Shown here: positions 7,004 to 14,949 of the stretch, one piece after another
Numbering within the stretch: the first letter of the stretch is position 1
Layout of the letters: each line of letters starts with the position of its first letter
Origin: JBLFWJ01 sp047611425
GTDB lineage: Bacteria; Bacteroidota; Bacteroidia; UBA10329
Length of the DNA: 14,972 nt
Assembly (NCBI GenBank): GCA_047611425.1
Contig: JBLFWJ010000077.1
Span: forward strand, 1 to 14,972
Direction of reading: 5' to 3'
Made by a program: the position numbers and the translations under genes
The notes under the pieces: model-generated
Seen by the model: only the letters and a program-made list of their open reading frames with translations
Told to the model about the DNA's origin: nothing
Databases searched by the model: none

Positions 7004-8594
7004 CATCAATCCAACACATCTTTTCCTACGTGAGGTAGGCAAGTTTAGCAAGCTGATCATTGACCTCGAAGAAGGCTCAAACAAATTGTCGCCTTTTGTT
7101 GGTCAACCCTGTAGTATTGATGGGTTTAAAAAGAAGATTGCAGAACGTAGGCAATTTCCAATTAATCGAGACTTACTGGTTAAGAGTCTTCAATCTCAAT
7201 ATCAAGGATTCGAGGATCGACATGCAGTTCAGGCCAATATTTTGAGTCTGGCGGATGAAAACACATTCACCGTTACAACAGGCCATCAGCTCAATATTTT
7301 TACCGGGCCGCTGTATTTTCATTATAAGATTCTAAGCTCAATTAAGCTTGCAGAGCAATTGTCTGTTCAATTTCCTGAATGCAAGTTTGTTCCGATTTAC
7401 TGGATGAATTCTGAAGACCACGATTTGGAGGAAATTGGACAGATGAATTTGTTCGGAACGAAATATCGCTGGGAAACAGAACAAACAGGAGCCACTGGCA
7501 GAATGTCAACTGCTGGTCTTTCCGAGTTGGCAGATACTTTAGATGAAAAGCTAAGAAGCCCAGATGCAAAGGAGTTATTAGCAAGCATCAAGAATGCTTA
7601 TGAATCCTCCGATAACCTTACAGATGCCACTCGTTCCTTTATTCATCAACTATACGGTGACCAAGGGTTGGTGATTATTGATAGCGATGATGCCAAACTA
7701 AAAGCATCATTTCAATCAATTGTCACGTCAGAATTAGTTGATCAAGTTCTTCAAAAACCAATTCAAGAAACTTCGGATAAGCTGAAAAGTGTGGGTTATA
7801 ACGCACAGGTAAACCCAAGACTGATTAATTTTTTCTACCTGAATGAGAATGGCCGAAACCTGATTGAATTCGATGGCAATCAGTATTCTGTGAAGAATAC
7901 GGACATCAGTTTTTCTAAGGATGAAATGCTGGAACAGGTTCGGTCTCATCCCGATTCAATCAGCTACAATGTTGTTTCTAGACCACTTTTTCAAGAGTTT
8001 ATACTCCCGAATCTTGCATACATCGGTGGCGGTGGAGAATTGGCGTACTGGCTTCAATACAAGGAAATGTTCCAGCAAATGGAAGTCAGTTTCCCTGTTC
8101 TTGTGCTTCGTGATTCATTTTTGATGATTGACGCCAAGTCAGCCAAGATCATGGATGAAAACAAAGTTTCTACAAAAGACCTTTTTCAGAATGAGGAGTT
8201 GCTCATCAATTCAATCGTACAGAATTCTAATACTGATGAGCTGGACGTATCAAAGGAATTAGATCAATTAAATAGCTTTTATGACCAGCTATCAGCTAAA
8301 GCAGAAGCGCTTGATAAAGGCCTTAAAAGTGGAGTAGAAGCAGAGCGAACGAAGCAGACCAAGTTGCTTGAAAATTGGGAGAGCAAGTTTCGTAAATCAA
8401 TCAAGCAGCAGTCCGAATCCCGTCTTAAGCGAGTGAGAAAGATGCATCAGCAATTATTTCCTAATGAAGGATTGCAGGAACGAAGCATGAATGTTTTGGA
8501 GGCAATTGAACGATTTGGACCAGACTTTTTAAAACAGACAAAGGCTCAAGAAGAGCCTTTATCCACCAACAAGTTTGCTGTGGTTAGATTCTGA
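6987..8594 (+). CDS. bshC: BshC, bacillithiol biosynthesis cysteine-adding enzyme
   Basis: This 535-residue protein matches BshC, thought to add cysteine to glucosaminyl-malate in the last step of making bacillithiol, a low-molecular-weight thiol. Landmarks are TTGHQLNIFTGP (97-108), PIYWMNSEDHD (136-146) and GGGGELAYWLQ (347-357), all in the Rossmann-like core. A long charged coiled-coil region (about 416-490) precedes the C-terminus. Length is close to the roughly 540 residues of the Bacillus enzyme. ATG 6987 lies inside rimO, giving a 17-base overlap in a different frame and so probable coupling to rimO. The partner genes bshA and bshB are not in this window. A hairpin lies within its last codons. 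Confidence 0.93.
   Translation: MEQSININPTHLFLREVGKFSKLIIDLEEGSNKLSPFVGQPCSIDGFKKKIAERRQFPINRDLLVKSLQSQYQGFEDRHAVQANILSLADENTFTVTTGHQLNIFTGPLYFHYKILSSIKLAEQLSVQFPECKFVPIYWMNSEDHDLEEIGQMNLFGTKYRWETEQTGATGRMSTAGLSELADTLDEKLRSPDAKELLASIKNAYESSDNLTDATRSFIHQLYGDQGLVIIDSDDAKLKASFQSIVTSELVDQVLQKPIQETSDKLKSVGYNAQVNPRLINFFYLNENGRNLIEFDGNQYSVKNTDISFSKDEMLEQVRSHPDSISYNVVSRPLFQEFILPNLAYIGGGGELAYWLQYKEMFQQMEVSFPVLVLRDSFLMIDAKSAKIMDENKVSTKDLFQNEELLINSIVQNSNTDELDVSKELDQLNSFYDQLSAKAEALDKGLKSGVEAERTKQTKLLENWESKFRKSIKQQSESRLKRVRKMHQQLFPNEGLQERSMNVLEAIERFGPDFLKQTKAQEEPLSTNKFAVVRF
8540..8560. terminator. Hairpin inside the bshC 3' end, possible terminator for the convergent PorP/SprF gene
   Basis: A perfect 8-bp stem AAAGGCTC (8540-8547) / GAGCCTTT (8553-8560) has loop AAGAA. 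On the plus strand no T tract follows. On the minus strand the stem is followed by GTCTGTTTT, so it could weakly end the PorP/SprF transcript, whose stop is about 60 bases away. Function is inferred only. Confidence 0.4.
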
Positions 8595-8610
8595 TTTCTC
8601 AGATTCGTAT

Positions 8611-8627
8611 TTCTAATTGAATTAGAA
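8611..8627. repeat. AT-rich inverted repeat between convergent stops
   Basis: TTCTAATTGAATTAGAA is a perfect 17-base palindrome around a central G. It covers the PorP/SprF stop codon and lies 17 bases past the bshC stop. It could be a weak bidirectional terminator, but no T run follows on the plus strand and the stem is AT-only apart from one C-G pair per arm. Confidence 0.4.
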
Positions 8628-9710
8628 AACCTTCGGCATACTGTTGGGCCCACGCCACTTGTAGCAATTTCTTGCTCGTTTTCTTGCACTTGGATTCTTA
8701 CTGCCGAAAAGGCTTGCTCTTGTAAATTCGATAATGAGGGCAACCTCATGTGTCCCAGCCGTGCTCCCCGCTAATTTGGAAATAGTCATGTCATAGCTAT
8801 AACCGAGCTGCATCATAAAACGTTTCGCCTTGTCTGCAAAGCGAACACCAATGTTGACCATTATTGCATCGGAATTATCAATTGTGAAAGTCCCTCCGTT
8901 TCGATACCATACTCCGACCATAACCGGTGCTTTCATAGCGTAAAGTCCAGCATTCAGAGTACTCAAGTTCTTCTGATGCTCGTACATGATATTAGGGGAG
9001 AGGTAAAGCGGGCTTCGACTTTTTTTCTTTCCTACAGGAATCATCATACTAAAATGGCCGACAAATTTCATTGGTAGTGGTTCATTTCTTCCAAGTAAAG
9101 ATTCGTTAGGCTGAGAAAGGTGATGAGCCGCAAATCCAATCGTATTACTAATTGGTCTCCTTCCACCTTTTGGTTTTATGTTAAATCTTGCAATAAAACC
9201 TGCATTGAAATCAGGCATTTCTACGAACAATTTTTCCGGTCTTACCACCGAAGACCCAACAATGTCATTATTGTAGGCATTAATCTGATCAGAAAAAATG
9301 AAACTGTCCCAATCTCCGATCTCCTTTCTGAGGTAGTGCGCCCCAATTCCCATATGAATGTCGAAGATACGGGGCAGCACAATTAGACGATACGAGTACA
9401 TTAACCCATATTGCTGGGTATTAATTTGTCCTTCGCCTTCTTTACTATTTATGGCAATAAAGCCCAATCCACCCGAAATATTGTGGTCAGCCACGTCTAT
9501 TCCAGCGGAAAAAGTGGAGAAATCACTTGGGACTCCAGTCCACAGATTTTTGTAATTGAAATTGAGCCGCATTCCTTGCTCAGATCCTGCAAACGCTGGG
9601 TTTACATAGATTTTATTGGCATAGAATTGCGAAAATGTTGGATCCTGTGCAAACCCCTTCAAACTTCCCAACAACACGACAGCACAGGTCACAAATAGAA
9701 TTCGTCTCAT
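8622..9710 (-). CDS. PorP/SprF family outer-membrane protein (type IX secretion/gliding class)
   Basis: This 362-residue protein carries a clear signal peptide, MRRILFVTCAVVLLGSLKGFA, with cleavage likely before Q22. The mature start QDPTFSQFYANKIYVNPAFAG is the hallmark of the PorP/SprF family, a 14-strand-type outer-membrane barrel specific to Bacteroidota. Family members help type IX secretion or surface display of specific large cargo such as the gliding adhesin SprB. Alternating beta strands and a C-terminal RNCYKWRG-like tail fit the family. The frame is open upstream to 9752, but MYSVYTPVDKKHLL before the signal peptide looks like untranslated leader, so ATG 9710 is chosen. PorP/SprF genes often lie beside a giant adhesin or an OmpA-like gene; neither is here, so it seems to be an orphan copy. 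Its exact cargo cannot be told. Confidence 0.93.
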   Translation of the reverse strand: MRRILFVTCAVVLLGSLKGFAQDPTFSQFYANKIYVNPAFAGSEQGMRLNFNYKNLWTGVPSDFSTFSAGIDVADHNISGGLGFIAINSKEGEGQINTQQYGLMYSYRLIVLPRIFDIHMGIGAHYLRKEIGDWDSFIFSDQINAYNNDIVGSSVVRPEKLFVEMPDFNAGFIARFNIKPKGGRRPISNTIGFAAHHLSQPNESLLGRNEPLPMKFVGHFSMMIPVGKKKSRSPLYLSPNIMYEHQKNLSTLNAGLYAMKAPVMVGVWYRNGGTFTIDNSDAIMVNIGVRFADKAKRFMMQLGYSYDMTISKLAGSTAGTHEVALIIEFTRASLFGSKNPSARKRARNCYKWRGPNSMPKVF

Positions 9711-9825
9711 AAGCAGATGCTTTTTGTCAACAGGGGTGTATACTGAATACAATCAAATTCGTTACAAGGTTGGTAGAAAAGTGTGAGAACATTTCGGAAA
9801 GACACATTCTACCGGTGATCTCTCG

Positions 9826-9833
9826 TAAATTTG
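9826..9833 (+). promoter_or_regulatory. Candidate -7 box for the lipoprotein-serA operon
   Basis: TAAATTTG is a full match to TAnnTTTG, 12 bases before the lipoprotein ATG, which would give a very short leader. I see no TTG at the expected -33 distance. It lies in the 135-base divergent gap to the PorP/SprF gene, for which I see no convincing box on the minus strand. Confidence 0.5.
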
Positions 9834-9845
9834 ACACTCGTGAAA

Positions 9846-10574
9846 ATGAATTTCAAAGCCTTCGTTGTTCTGGTTTTAAGTGTCGCAGGATTCGCTGCAT
9901 GCACCGAGGAAGCTGATTTAGAAAATCCAATAACGAATATCATATCCCCTGTTTCTGGAGATACTTTATTCGTAGATGATGGACTAAGGCTGATTGCCAC
10001 AGTAGATGATGATGATGGAGAACTGAATCAGTACAAACTTTCACTTATTGGTAATGATGCGTTAAATGGATTAATCGCTGATTCAGCCATTTCTAGAATA
10101 TTTGTTGACAATCTCAGTGCAGATGAAATCTATCTAGAACGAGTTTTCGATGTACCTGATTCGTTAATGAATGGTCACTATACGTTAAGTATGAGTGTTT
10201 TGGATCAAGCTGGAAACGAATCCTTGGCCGACACATCCGAATTCTTTTTTCAAAATAGGAACGACACGATTCAGCCCTTTTTCATAGATACTGTGATTTT
10301 CGATACTATAAGTGAAATACGTGGAGGATTAGGAGTGAACATTGATGTTTTGGATGATCATCTTGTCTATGTGAAACTTACCGTAATCCATGAGGATGGA
10401 ATCACCGTGCTAGGTGAAATTGAATGGAAAAACATCCATTACTTCTGGGCGCCAATTAACGAGTGGTTTCCGTTTGATGCATCTTGGCCCGAGGGCAATT
10501 TTATTATTCATGTGGTGGCTGTGGATCTTCATGGTTATCGGGAACACATAAACACCATTTATTTTGACAAATGA
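9846..10574 (+). CDS. Hypothetical lipoprotein with two probable Ig-like beta domains
   Basis: This 242-residue protein starts with a lipoprotein signal, MNFKAFVVLVLSVAGFAAC, with lipobox FAAC and acylated Cys19, followed by TEEADLENP. The frame is open from TTG 9831, but ATG 9846 gives a proper signal. The mature part looks like two beta-sandwich units. The first (about 28-137) has GDTLFVDDGLRLIATVDDDD and ends with GHYTLSMSVLDQAGNES; the second (about 143-242) repeats the plan with IRGGLGVNIDVLDD and GNFIIHVVAVDLHG. It resembles Bacteroidota surface or periplasmic lipoproteins such as the DUF4625 type, but I cannot assign a family with confidence. Its stop overlaps the serB-serA start as ATGA, so the two are probably translated together, an odd partner for an amino-acid enzyme. 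Function unknown. Confidence 0.85.
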   Translation: MNFKAFVVLVLSVAGFAACTEEADLENPITNIISPVSGDTLFVDDGLRLIATVDDDDGELNQYKLSLIGNDALNGLIADSAISRIFVDNLSADEIYLERVFDVPDSLMNGHYTLSMSVLDQAGNESLADTSEFFFQNRNDTIQPFFIDTVIFDTISEIRGGLGVNIDVLDDHLVYVKLTVIHEDGITVLGEIEWKNIHYFWAPINEWFPFDASWPEGNFIIHVVAVDLHGYREHINTIYFDK

Positions 10575-12493
10575 GTTCTGACGATTACCCAACTCCAGAA
10601 ACCCCCTTAAAAAGAACTTTTGTATTTGACTTCGATAGCACCCTAACAGCCGTAGAGGCATTTGAAGAATTAGCTGAAGTTTCCTTAAAGGGGGATCCCA
10701 AAAAAGCTGAGAAAATTGCTCAGATTGGTAAAATCACGGATCAAGGTGTAGATGGTGACATCACCTTTACAGAATCTTTGGAAAAAAGACTTAAGATTCT
10801 TGATGCCCACAAAGACCATTTGGATGGTCTCGTTAACAGGCTAAGGAGGAAAATATCGACATCAATTTCTCGGAATAAAGATTTCTTCAAGGAATACTCC
10901 GAGGATATCTATGTTCTATCCTGCGGATTCAAGGAGTTTATTGATCCGATTATGGCCAAATATGGTATTCCACCAGAGCGGATTTTCGCGAATACATTCG
11001 AATTCAACCGTAGAGGAAGGATTACAGGATTTGATCGAGAAAATAATTTGAGCAAACCTGATGGCAAGATTGACGAAATGCGCAGGCTGGATCTCCCAGG
11101 CGAGATTCATATGATTGGAGATGGATTCTCTGATTACCAAACACGTGCGGCTGGTATTGCACATAAGTTTCATGCTTTTACAGAGAATATTGCAAGAGCA
11201 AATATTCTGGATAAGGCGGATGTGATTGCTCCCAGCTTTGACGAGATTCTTTATCGTGAGAATCTTCCAATGTCCATTTCCTATCCAAAAAACAGGATCA
11301 AAATATTGCTCCTCGAGAACATACATGAAGAAGCTGAACAGCTCCTGAATAAAGAAGGGTATAGCGTAGAGACGGTAGATTCAAGCCTAACTGAAGATGA
11401 ACTTTGCGAAGCTGTAAAGGGAATTCACATTCTAGGAATTCGTTCTAAAACTCACATCACTCAAAAGGTGGTTGATGCCGCTGATCGGCTTTTAGCCATC
11501 GGAGCTTTCTGCATCGGCACCAATCAAATTGAGTTGGATGCATGCATGAAGAAAGGTATCAGCGTATTCAATGCGCCATTTAGCAACACACGAAGTGTGG
11601 TAGAAATTATGCTAGGCGAGATGATAATGCTCATGCGAGGTGTGATGGAAAAGAGCATGGCCATGCATCGTGGTGAGTGGAAAAAATCGGCAACGGGAAG
11701 CTTTGAGATCCGAGGAAAAAAACTTGGCCTGGTTGGTTATGGAAATATTGGTTCACAAATCAGTGTTCTGGCAGAAGCACTCGGAATGCAAGTTCTTTAT
11801 TATGATGTGGAGGAAAAGCTTGCCTTAGGAAATGCCAGGAAAGTCAACACTTTAAAAGACCTTTTGAAGCGGTCTGATGTAGTTTCACTACACGTTGATG
11901 GCAATCCGACCAATGCAGCTATGATTGGCAAAAAGGAGCTTGGTTGGATGAAGGACGGAGCAATGCTCGTCAATTTAAGTAGAGGAAATGTGGTTGATCT
12001 GGAAGCATTGAAAAATGCATTGGAATCCGGAAAAATCAGGTCTGCAGCAATAGATGTATTTCCAGTTGAGCCCAAATCCAATGGCGAGGCAATAGACTGT
12101 CCATTGATAGGAATGGAAAATGTGATCCTAACTCCACACATTGGTGGCAGCACCATGGAAGCCCAGAAAAACATTGCCGCTTATGTTCCTGAAGCCTTAG
12201 TCAATTATGTAAACACCGGGGATAGTTTCTCAAGTGTCAATTTGCCAAACATTCGTGTGCCACAGATGAAAGGAGCACATCGATTGCTTCATATTCACAA
12301 TAATATTCCGGGCATTATGGCCAGGATAAACAACATCTTTTCAAGATTCAATATCAATGTGGTTGGTCAACACTTACAGACCAATTCAGAAATAGGATAT
12401 CTGATAACGGATATCGACAAGGAATACGACGAAGATGTGGTGGGAGAATTAAAGAGAATCGAACACACAATTAAATTGAGAGTGCTTTACTAA
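10571..12493 (+). CDS. serA: Fused phosphoserine phosphatase (SerB)-phosphoglycerate dehydrogenase (SerA)
   Basis: This 640-residue fusion covers the first and third steps of serine synthesis. Residues about 14-228 form a SerB-type HAD phosphatase: DFDST (20-24) with nucleophile D20 and acid D22, E29 at the position that reads the substrate amino group in known phosphoserine phosphatases, S117, K166 and GDGFSD (183-188). Residues 242-640 resemble E. coli SerA: substrate-binding R291-S292, NAD motif GYGNIG (389-394), catalytic R471, E500 and H523. The C-terminal ACT domain (about 571-640) keeps N578 and N596, which match the serine-binding asparagines of E. coli SerA, so serine feedback inhibition is likely. 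SerC, the middle step, is not here. Such fusions are, to my knowledge, found in other Bacteroidota. The start overlaps the lipoprotein stop; the end overlaps ribH. Confidence 0.95.
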   Translation: MSSDDYPTPETPLKRTFVFDFDSTLTAVEAFEELAEVSLKGDPKKAEKIAQIGKITDQGVDGDITFTESLEKRLKILDAHKDHLDGLVNRLRRKISTSISRNKDFFKEYSEDIYVLSCGFKEFIDPIMAKYGIPPERIFANTFEFNRRGRITGFDRENNLSKPDGKIDEMRRLDLPGEIHMIGDGFSDYQTRAAGIAHKFHAFTENIARANILDKADVIAPSFDEILYRENLPMSISYPKNRIKILLLENIHEEAEQLLNKEGYSVETVDSSLTEDELCEAVKGIHILGIRSKTHITQKVVDAADRLLAIGAFCIGTNQIELDACMKKGISVFNAPFSNTRSVVEIMLGEMIMLMRGVMEKSMAMHRGEWKKSATGSFEIRGKKLGLVGYGNIGSQISVLAEALGMQVLYYDVEEKLALGNARKVNTLKDLLKRSDVVSLHVDGNPTNAAMIGKKELGWMKDGAMLVNLSRGNVVDLEALKNALESGKIRSAAIDVFPVEPKSNGEAIDCPLIGMENVILTPHIGGSTMEAQKNIAAYVPEALVNYVNTGDSFSSVNLPNIRVPQMKGAHRLLHIHNNIPGIMARINNIFSRFNINVVGQHLQTNSEIGYLITDIDKEYDEDVVGELKRIEHTIKLRVLY

Positions 12494-12981
12494 GCCAACT
12501 CTCTTTTAAGCGCGGCCATTTTAATGGCTGTAATAGCCCCTTCGTCTCCTTTGTTACCATGAACGCCTCCAGCTCTGTCTAGAGCCTGTTGCATTGTGTT
12601 TGGCGTAAGTACACCAAAAATCACAGGTACGTTGTACTTGATATTGAGGTTTGTGATTCCGTGTCCTACAGCATCACAGATAAAATCGAAATGCTTGGTT
12701 TCTCCTTGGATAACCACGCCAATGCAAATAATAGCGTCAAACTCATTACGCTCGGCCATAAGCTGAGCACCTAAAGTCAATTCGAAACTTCCCGGAACAT
12801 CTCTACGAACGATGTCTTCATCTGAAGCACCGTATTTCGATAAAGTATTCTTTGCCCCGTTGAACAGTGCCTCGGTTATTTCAGTATTCCATTCTGAGAC
12901 AACTACGCCAAACCGCATTCCAGCTGCGCTAGGAACGGATTCAGGATTGTGATCGGATAGACTTTTAAGCGAGCTGGCCAC
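12490..12981 (-). CDS. ribH: 6,7-dimethyl-8-ribityllumazine synthase (riboflavin synthesis)
   Basis: This 163-residue enzyme condenses 5-amino-6-ribitylamino-uracil with 3,4-dihydroxy-2-butanone 4-phosphate to give lumazine, the riboflavin precursor. Motifs are FGVVVSEWN (24-32), VPGSFEL (62-68), GETKH (93-97) with the catalytic histidine H97, TPNTMQQALDRAG (126-138) and GNKGDEGA near the end. It starts with GTG at 12981, five bases after the TPR gene stop, and the resulting 21-residue N-terminal tail is normal for Bacteroidota RibH, so coupling to the TPR gene is likely. The TAG stop overlaps the TAA stop of serA on the other strand by a few bases. Cytoplasmic; it normally assembles into pentamers or 60-subunit shells. 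Confidence 0.96.
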   Translation of the reverse strand: MASSLKSLSDHNPESVPSAAGMRFGVVVSEWNTEITEALFNGAKNTLSKYGASDEDIVRRDVPGSFELTLGAQLMAERNEFDAIICIGVVIQGETKHFDFICDAVGHGITNLNIKYNVPVIFGVLTPNTMQQALDRAGGVHGNKGDEGAITAIKMAALKRELA

Positions 12982-12986
12982 AGCTA

Positions 12987-13661
12987 TTATAGCTTGGCTT
13001 CAGAGCGAGCAAGATACTTTGCAGCATCGCGACCTTCGCGTGAGTCAGCATAATCCTTCTTAAGCTTACCGTACAAACGAACAGCTCTGTCATAATCACC
13101 AACTTCTTCTGCAGCCAAACCAGCTTTGAAAAGAAAGATTGGTGTAGTGAAATCGTTGTCGTCCATGTCAGCAGCAGCTTCATAGCTTGAAAGTGCCTTG
13201 TCCATATCTCCGGATCCCGCATAAGCATCGCCCAAAGCGCCTTTAGCTGTTGGCCCAAGTAATCCACTTGGACTGAAATCATTCAGATATTCAATTGCAT
13301 CTTCGTACTGACCCAATTTTAGATAAGAAACACCAGCATAGTAAGTAGCAAGATTTCCTGCATCAGTGCTACCGTAGTCTTCAATGACATCAAGCATTCC
13401 CAAAGCATTTCCATCACCATTTAAAGCAAGGTTGAATGAATCTGTTGAGAAATATTGCTCCGCCTGAAACATCTCAGTACTAGCTGTTTCCTCCATCGGC
13501 ATTAGGTAATACCTGTTGAAAGCATAAATCAGGGAAACAATAATCACGATTGCGCCAACTACGGTCATAATCATGTTTTGATTGTCGTTTACAAATTCCT
13601 CGCTTTTCGAGTAAACCTCTTCAACGTCAACAACTAACTCTTTTTCGTCCTTATCAGCCAT
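12987..13661 (-). CDS. Membrane-anchored tetratricopeptide repeat protein (YfgM-like)
   Basis: This 224-residue protein has an acidic cytoplasmic start (1-28), one transmembrane helix (about 30-48, MIMTVVGAIVIIVSLIYAF) and a soluble part with TPR-like helix pairs at about 104-130, 139-172 and 174-206, for example ATYYAGVSYLKLGQYEDAIE and ALGDAYAGSGDMDKALSSYE. The layout matches the YfgM/TPR_21 class, which in E. coli works near the Sec translocon with PpiD; whether that role holds here is inference. The gene is next to ribH and divergent from recF, a common arrangement in Bacteroidota. ATG 13661 follows a good promoter on the minus strand. Confidence 0.88.
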   Translation of the reverse strand: MADKDEKELVVDVEEVYSKSEEFVNDNQNMIMTVVGAIVIIVSLIYAFNRYYLMPMEETASTEMFQAEQYFSTDSFNLALNGDGNALGMLDVIEDYGSTDAGNLATYYAGVSYLKLGQYEDAIEYLNDFSPSGLLGPTAKGALGDAYAGSGDMDKALSSYEAAADMDDNDFTTPIFLFKAGLAAEEVGDYDRAVRLYGKLKKDYADSREGRDAAKYLARSEAKL

Positions 13662-13685
13662 AATATGCGTGCAATTTTAGCGGTG

Positions 13686-13714
13686 CAAAAGTAGAATTTT
13701 TTCCATTGCACAAA
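13686..13714 (-). promoter_or_regulatory. Promoter for the TPR-ribH operon
   Basis: On the minus strand TACTTTTG (13693 to 13686) fully matches TAnnTTTG, with TTTG (13714 to 13711) upstream at 17-base spacing. The -7 box is 24 bases before the TPR gene ATG. For recF, on the plus strand, only a weaker TTATTTTG (13775-13782, one mismatch) is visible, 17 bases before its ATG. Confidence 0.65.
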
Positions 13715-13799
13715 TCGTGTAAAACGCTTGCAAAACTGCTGTGTTTGTAGTTTAGCGATTTAAGTGTGATCCGCTTATTTTGAACAGATAATTGTAAAC

Positions 13800-14894
13800 A
13801 TGATTCTGAAGAGTCTCAGACTAGTTGATTTTAAGAATATTGAGGAAGCAGAAATGTCCTTTTCCTCAACGTTTAACTGCTTTGTAGGCAATAACGGAGC
13901 AGGTAAGACTGCCATCCTAGATGCGATTCATTACTTGTGTCTTTGCAAAGGTTTCTTGCATGGCTACGATAATTTGAACGTTCGCAATGACCAAAATTTA
14001 TTTGCTGTTGATGGAGTTTTTGGTTTAGGAGAAGAGGATTCAAGGGTTCAATGTGCGTTTAAAGCACAGGGCAAGAAATCCATGCGTTGGAATGGGAAAG
14101 AATACAAGCGGTTGATTGATCACGTTGGAAAAATTCCAATTGCCCTGATAACGCCTACCGATGCTGATCTCGTTAACGGAGGAAGCGAAGTGAGAAGGCG
14201 TTTCGTTGATAGCGCTATCTCTCAACTTAATCGAAAGTATCTCGAGGAATTGGTTAGGTACAATAAGGTTCTCCAACAAAGGAATGCCTTACTAAAGCAA
14301 TTCGCATATTCTGGTTCTTTTAGCCTGGATGCCCTTTCGGTATGGGATGTTCAGCTCGCTGAAGCTGGCCAGAATATTTACAATACACGCAAGGAGTTTC
14401 TGGAGAAGTTGATTCCACTAACCAATGAAATCTATCAAAAGCTAAGCTCAAACTCAGAGGACATTGGGCTGGAATACCGTTCTCAACTGTCTGTGGGAGC
14501 TTTAAGCAATCTGCTAGAATCATCCGTGCATAAGGATAGAGCAGCAAAACACACCACGTCTGGTATTCATAAGGATGACGTCATTCTCACTATTCATGGG
14601 CAGCCACTAAAACGGTTTGGTTCTCAAGGTCAACAGAAAAGTGCTTTGATTGCATTGAAGCTTGCTCAATATCAGATGCTGAAATCCGACACGGGCCAAA
14701 CACCGATTTTATTATTGGATGACATCTTCGACAAATTGGACTCAGATAGGGTAGGGCAGCTGCTAAAAATTGTTGGTCAATCTGGCCAAGTATTCATCAC
14801 CGATACACATCAAGAAAGAGTGACCGACCTTTTGAAATCAGAGATAGAAATGTGTGTTTTCAAAGTGACTTCTGGGGCAGTTTCTCAAGTGTGA
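13800..14894 (+). CDS. recF: RecF, DNA repair and recombination ATPase
   Basis: This 364-residue SMC-like ATPase helps load RecA at single-strand gaps together with RecO and RecR. It starts MILKSLRLVDFKNIEEAEMS, has Walker A GNNGAGKT (30-37), the RecF signature GSQGQQKSALIALKLAQ (274-290) and Walker B PILLLDDIFDKLD (302-314), followed by VFITDTHQERV. Length is normal for the family. It is not beside dnaA, dnaN or gyrB as in many Proteobacteria; in Bacteroidota recF commonly sits apart from those genes. It diverges from the TPR-ribH operon across a 138-base gap. Confidence 0.96.
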   Translation: MILKSLRLVDFKNIEEAEMSFSSTFNCFVGNNGAGKTAILDAIHYLCLCKGFLHGYDNLNVRNDQNLFAVDGVFGLGEEDSRVQCAFKAQGKKSMRWNGKEYKRLIDHVGKIPIALITPTDADLVNGGSEVRRRFVDSAISQLNRKYLEELVRYNKVLQQRNALLKQFAYSGSFSLDALSVWDVQLAEAGQNIYNTRKEFLEKLIPLTNEIYQKLSSNSEDIGLEYRSQLSVGALSNLLESSVHKDRAAKHTTSGIHKDDVILTIHGQPLKRFGSQGQQKSALIALKLAQYQMLKSDTGQTPILLLDDIFDKLDSDRVGQLLKIVGQSGQVFITDTHQERVTDLLKSEIEMCVFKVTSGAVSQV

Positions 14895-14904
14895 TTATTT
14901 CCAA

Positions 14905-14934
14905 TTGTACACGAATGCATTGATTTTACATCTG
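14905..14934 (+). promoter_or_regulatory. Candidate promoter for a gene beyond the right edge
   Basis: TTG (14905-14907) and TACATCTG (14927-14934, one mismatch to TAnnTTTG) are separated by 19 bases. The -7 box overlaps the left arm of the palindrome at 14928-14949. An ATG at 14946 opens a frame that stays open for nine codons to the window end (MWMGFYQKS), with a second in-frame ATG at 14952; this is too short to identify. Confidence 0.4.
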
Positions 14935-14949
14935 TAACCTTACAGATGT
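14928..14949. repeat. Perfect 10-bp inverted repeat, possible operator
   Basis: ACATCTGTAA (14928-14937) and TTACAGATGT (14940-14949) flank CC. As RNA it could fold into a 9-bp stem with a 4-base loop, but the following sequence (GGATGGGGTTTTATC) is not a clean T tract. Its symmetry, two-base centre and overlap with a candidate -7 box fit a protein-binding operator better than a recF terminator. Confidence 0.5.

Noticed and set aside
10916..12174. Minus-strand ORFs of 136 and 124 codons inside serB-serA
   Set aside because: They are shadows of the well-supported fusion gene; no start context, promoter or family likeness.
13706..13733. TTGCA...TGCAA inverted repeat in the recF-TPR gap
   Set aside because: The arms are only five bases and 18 bases apart, expected by chance in a gap of this composition.
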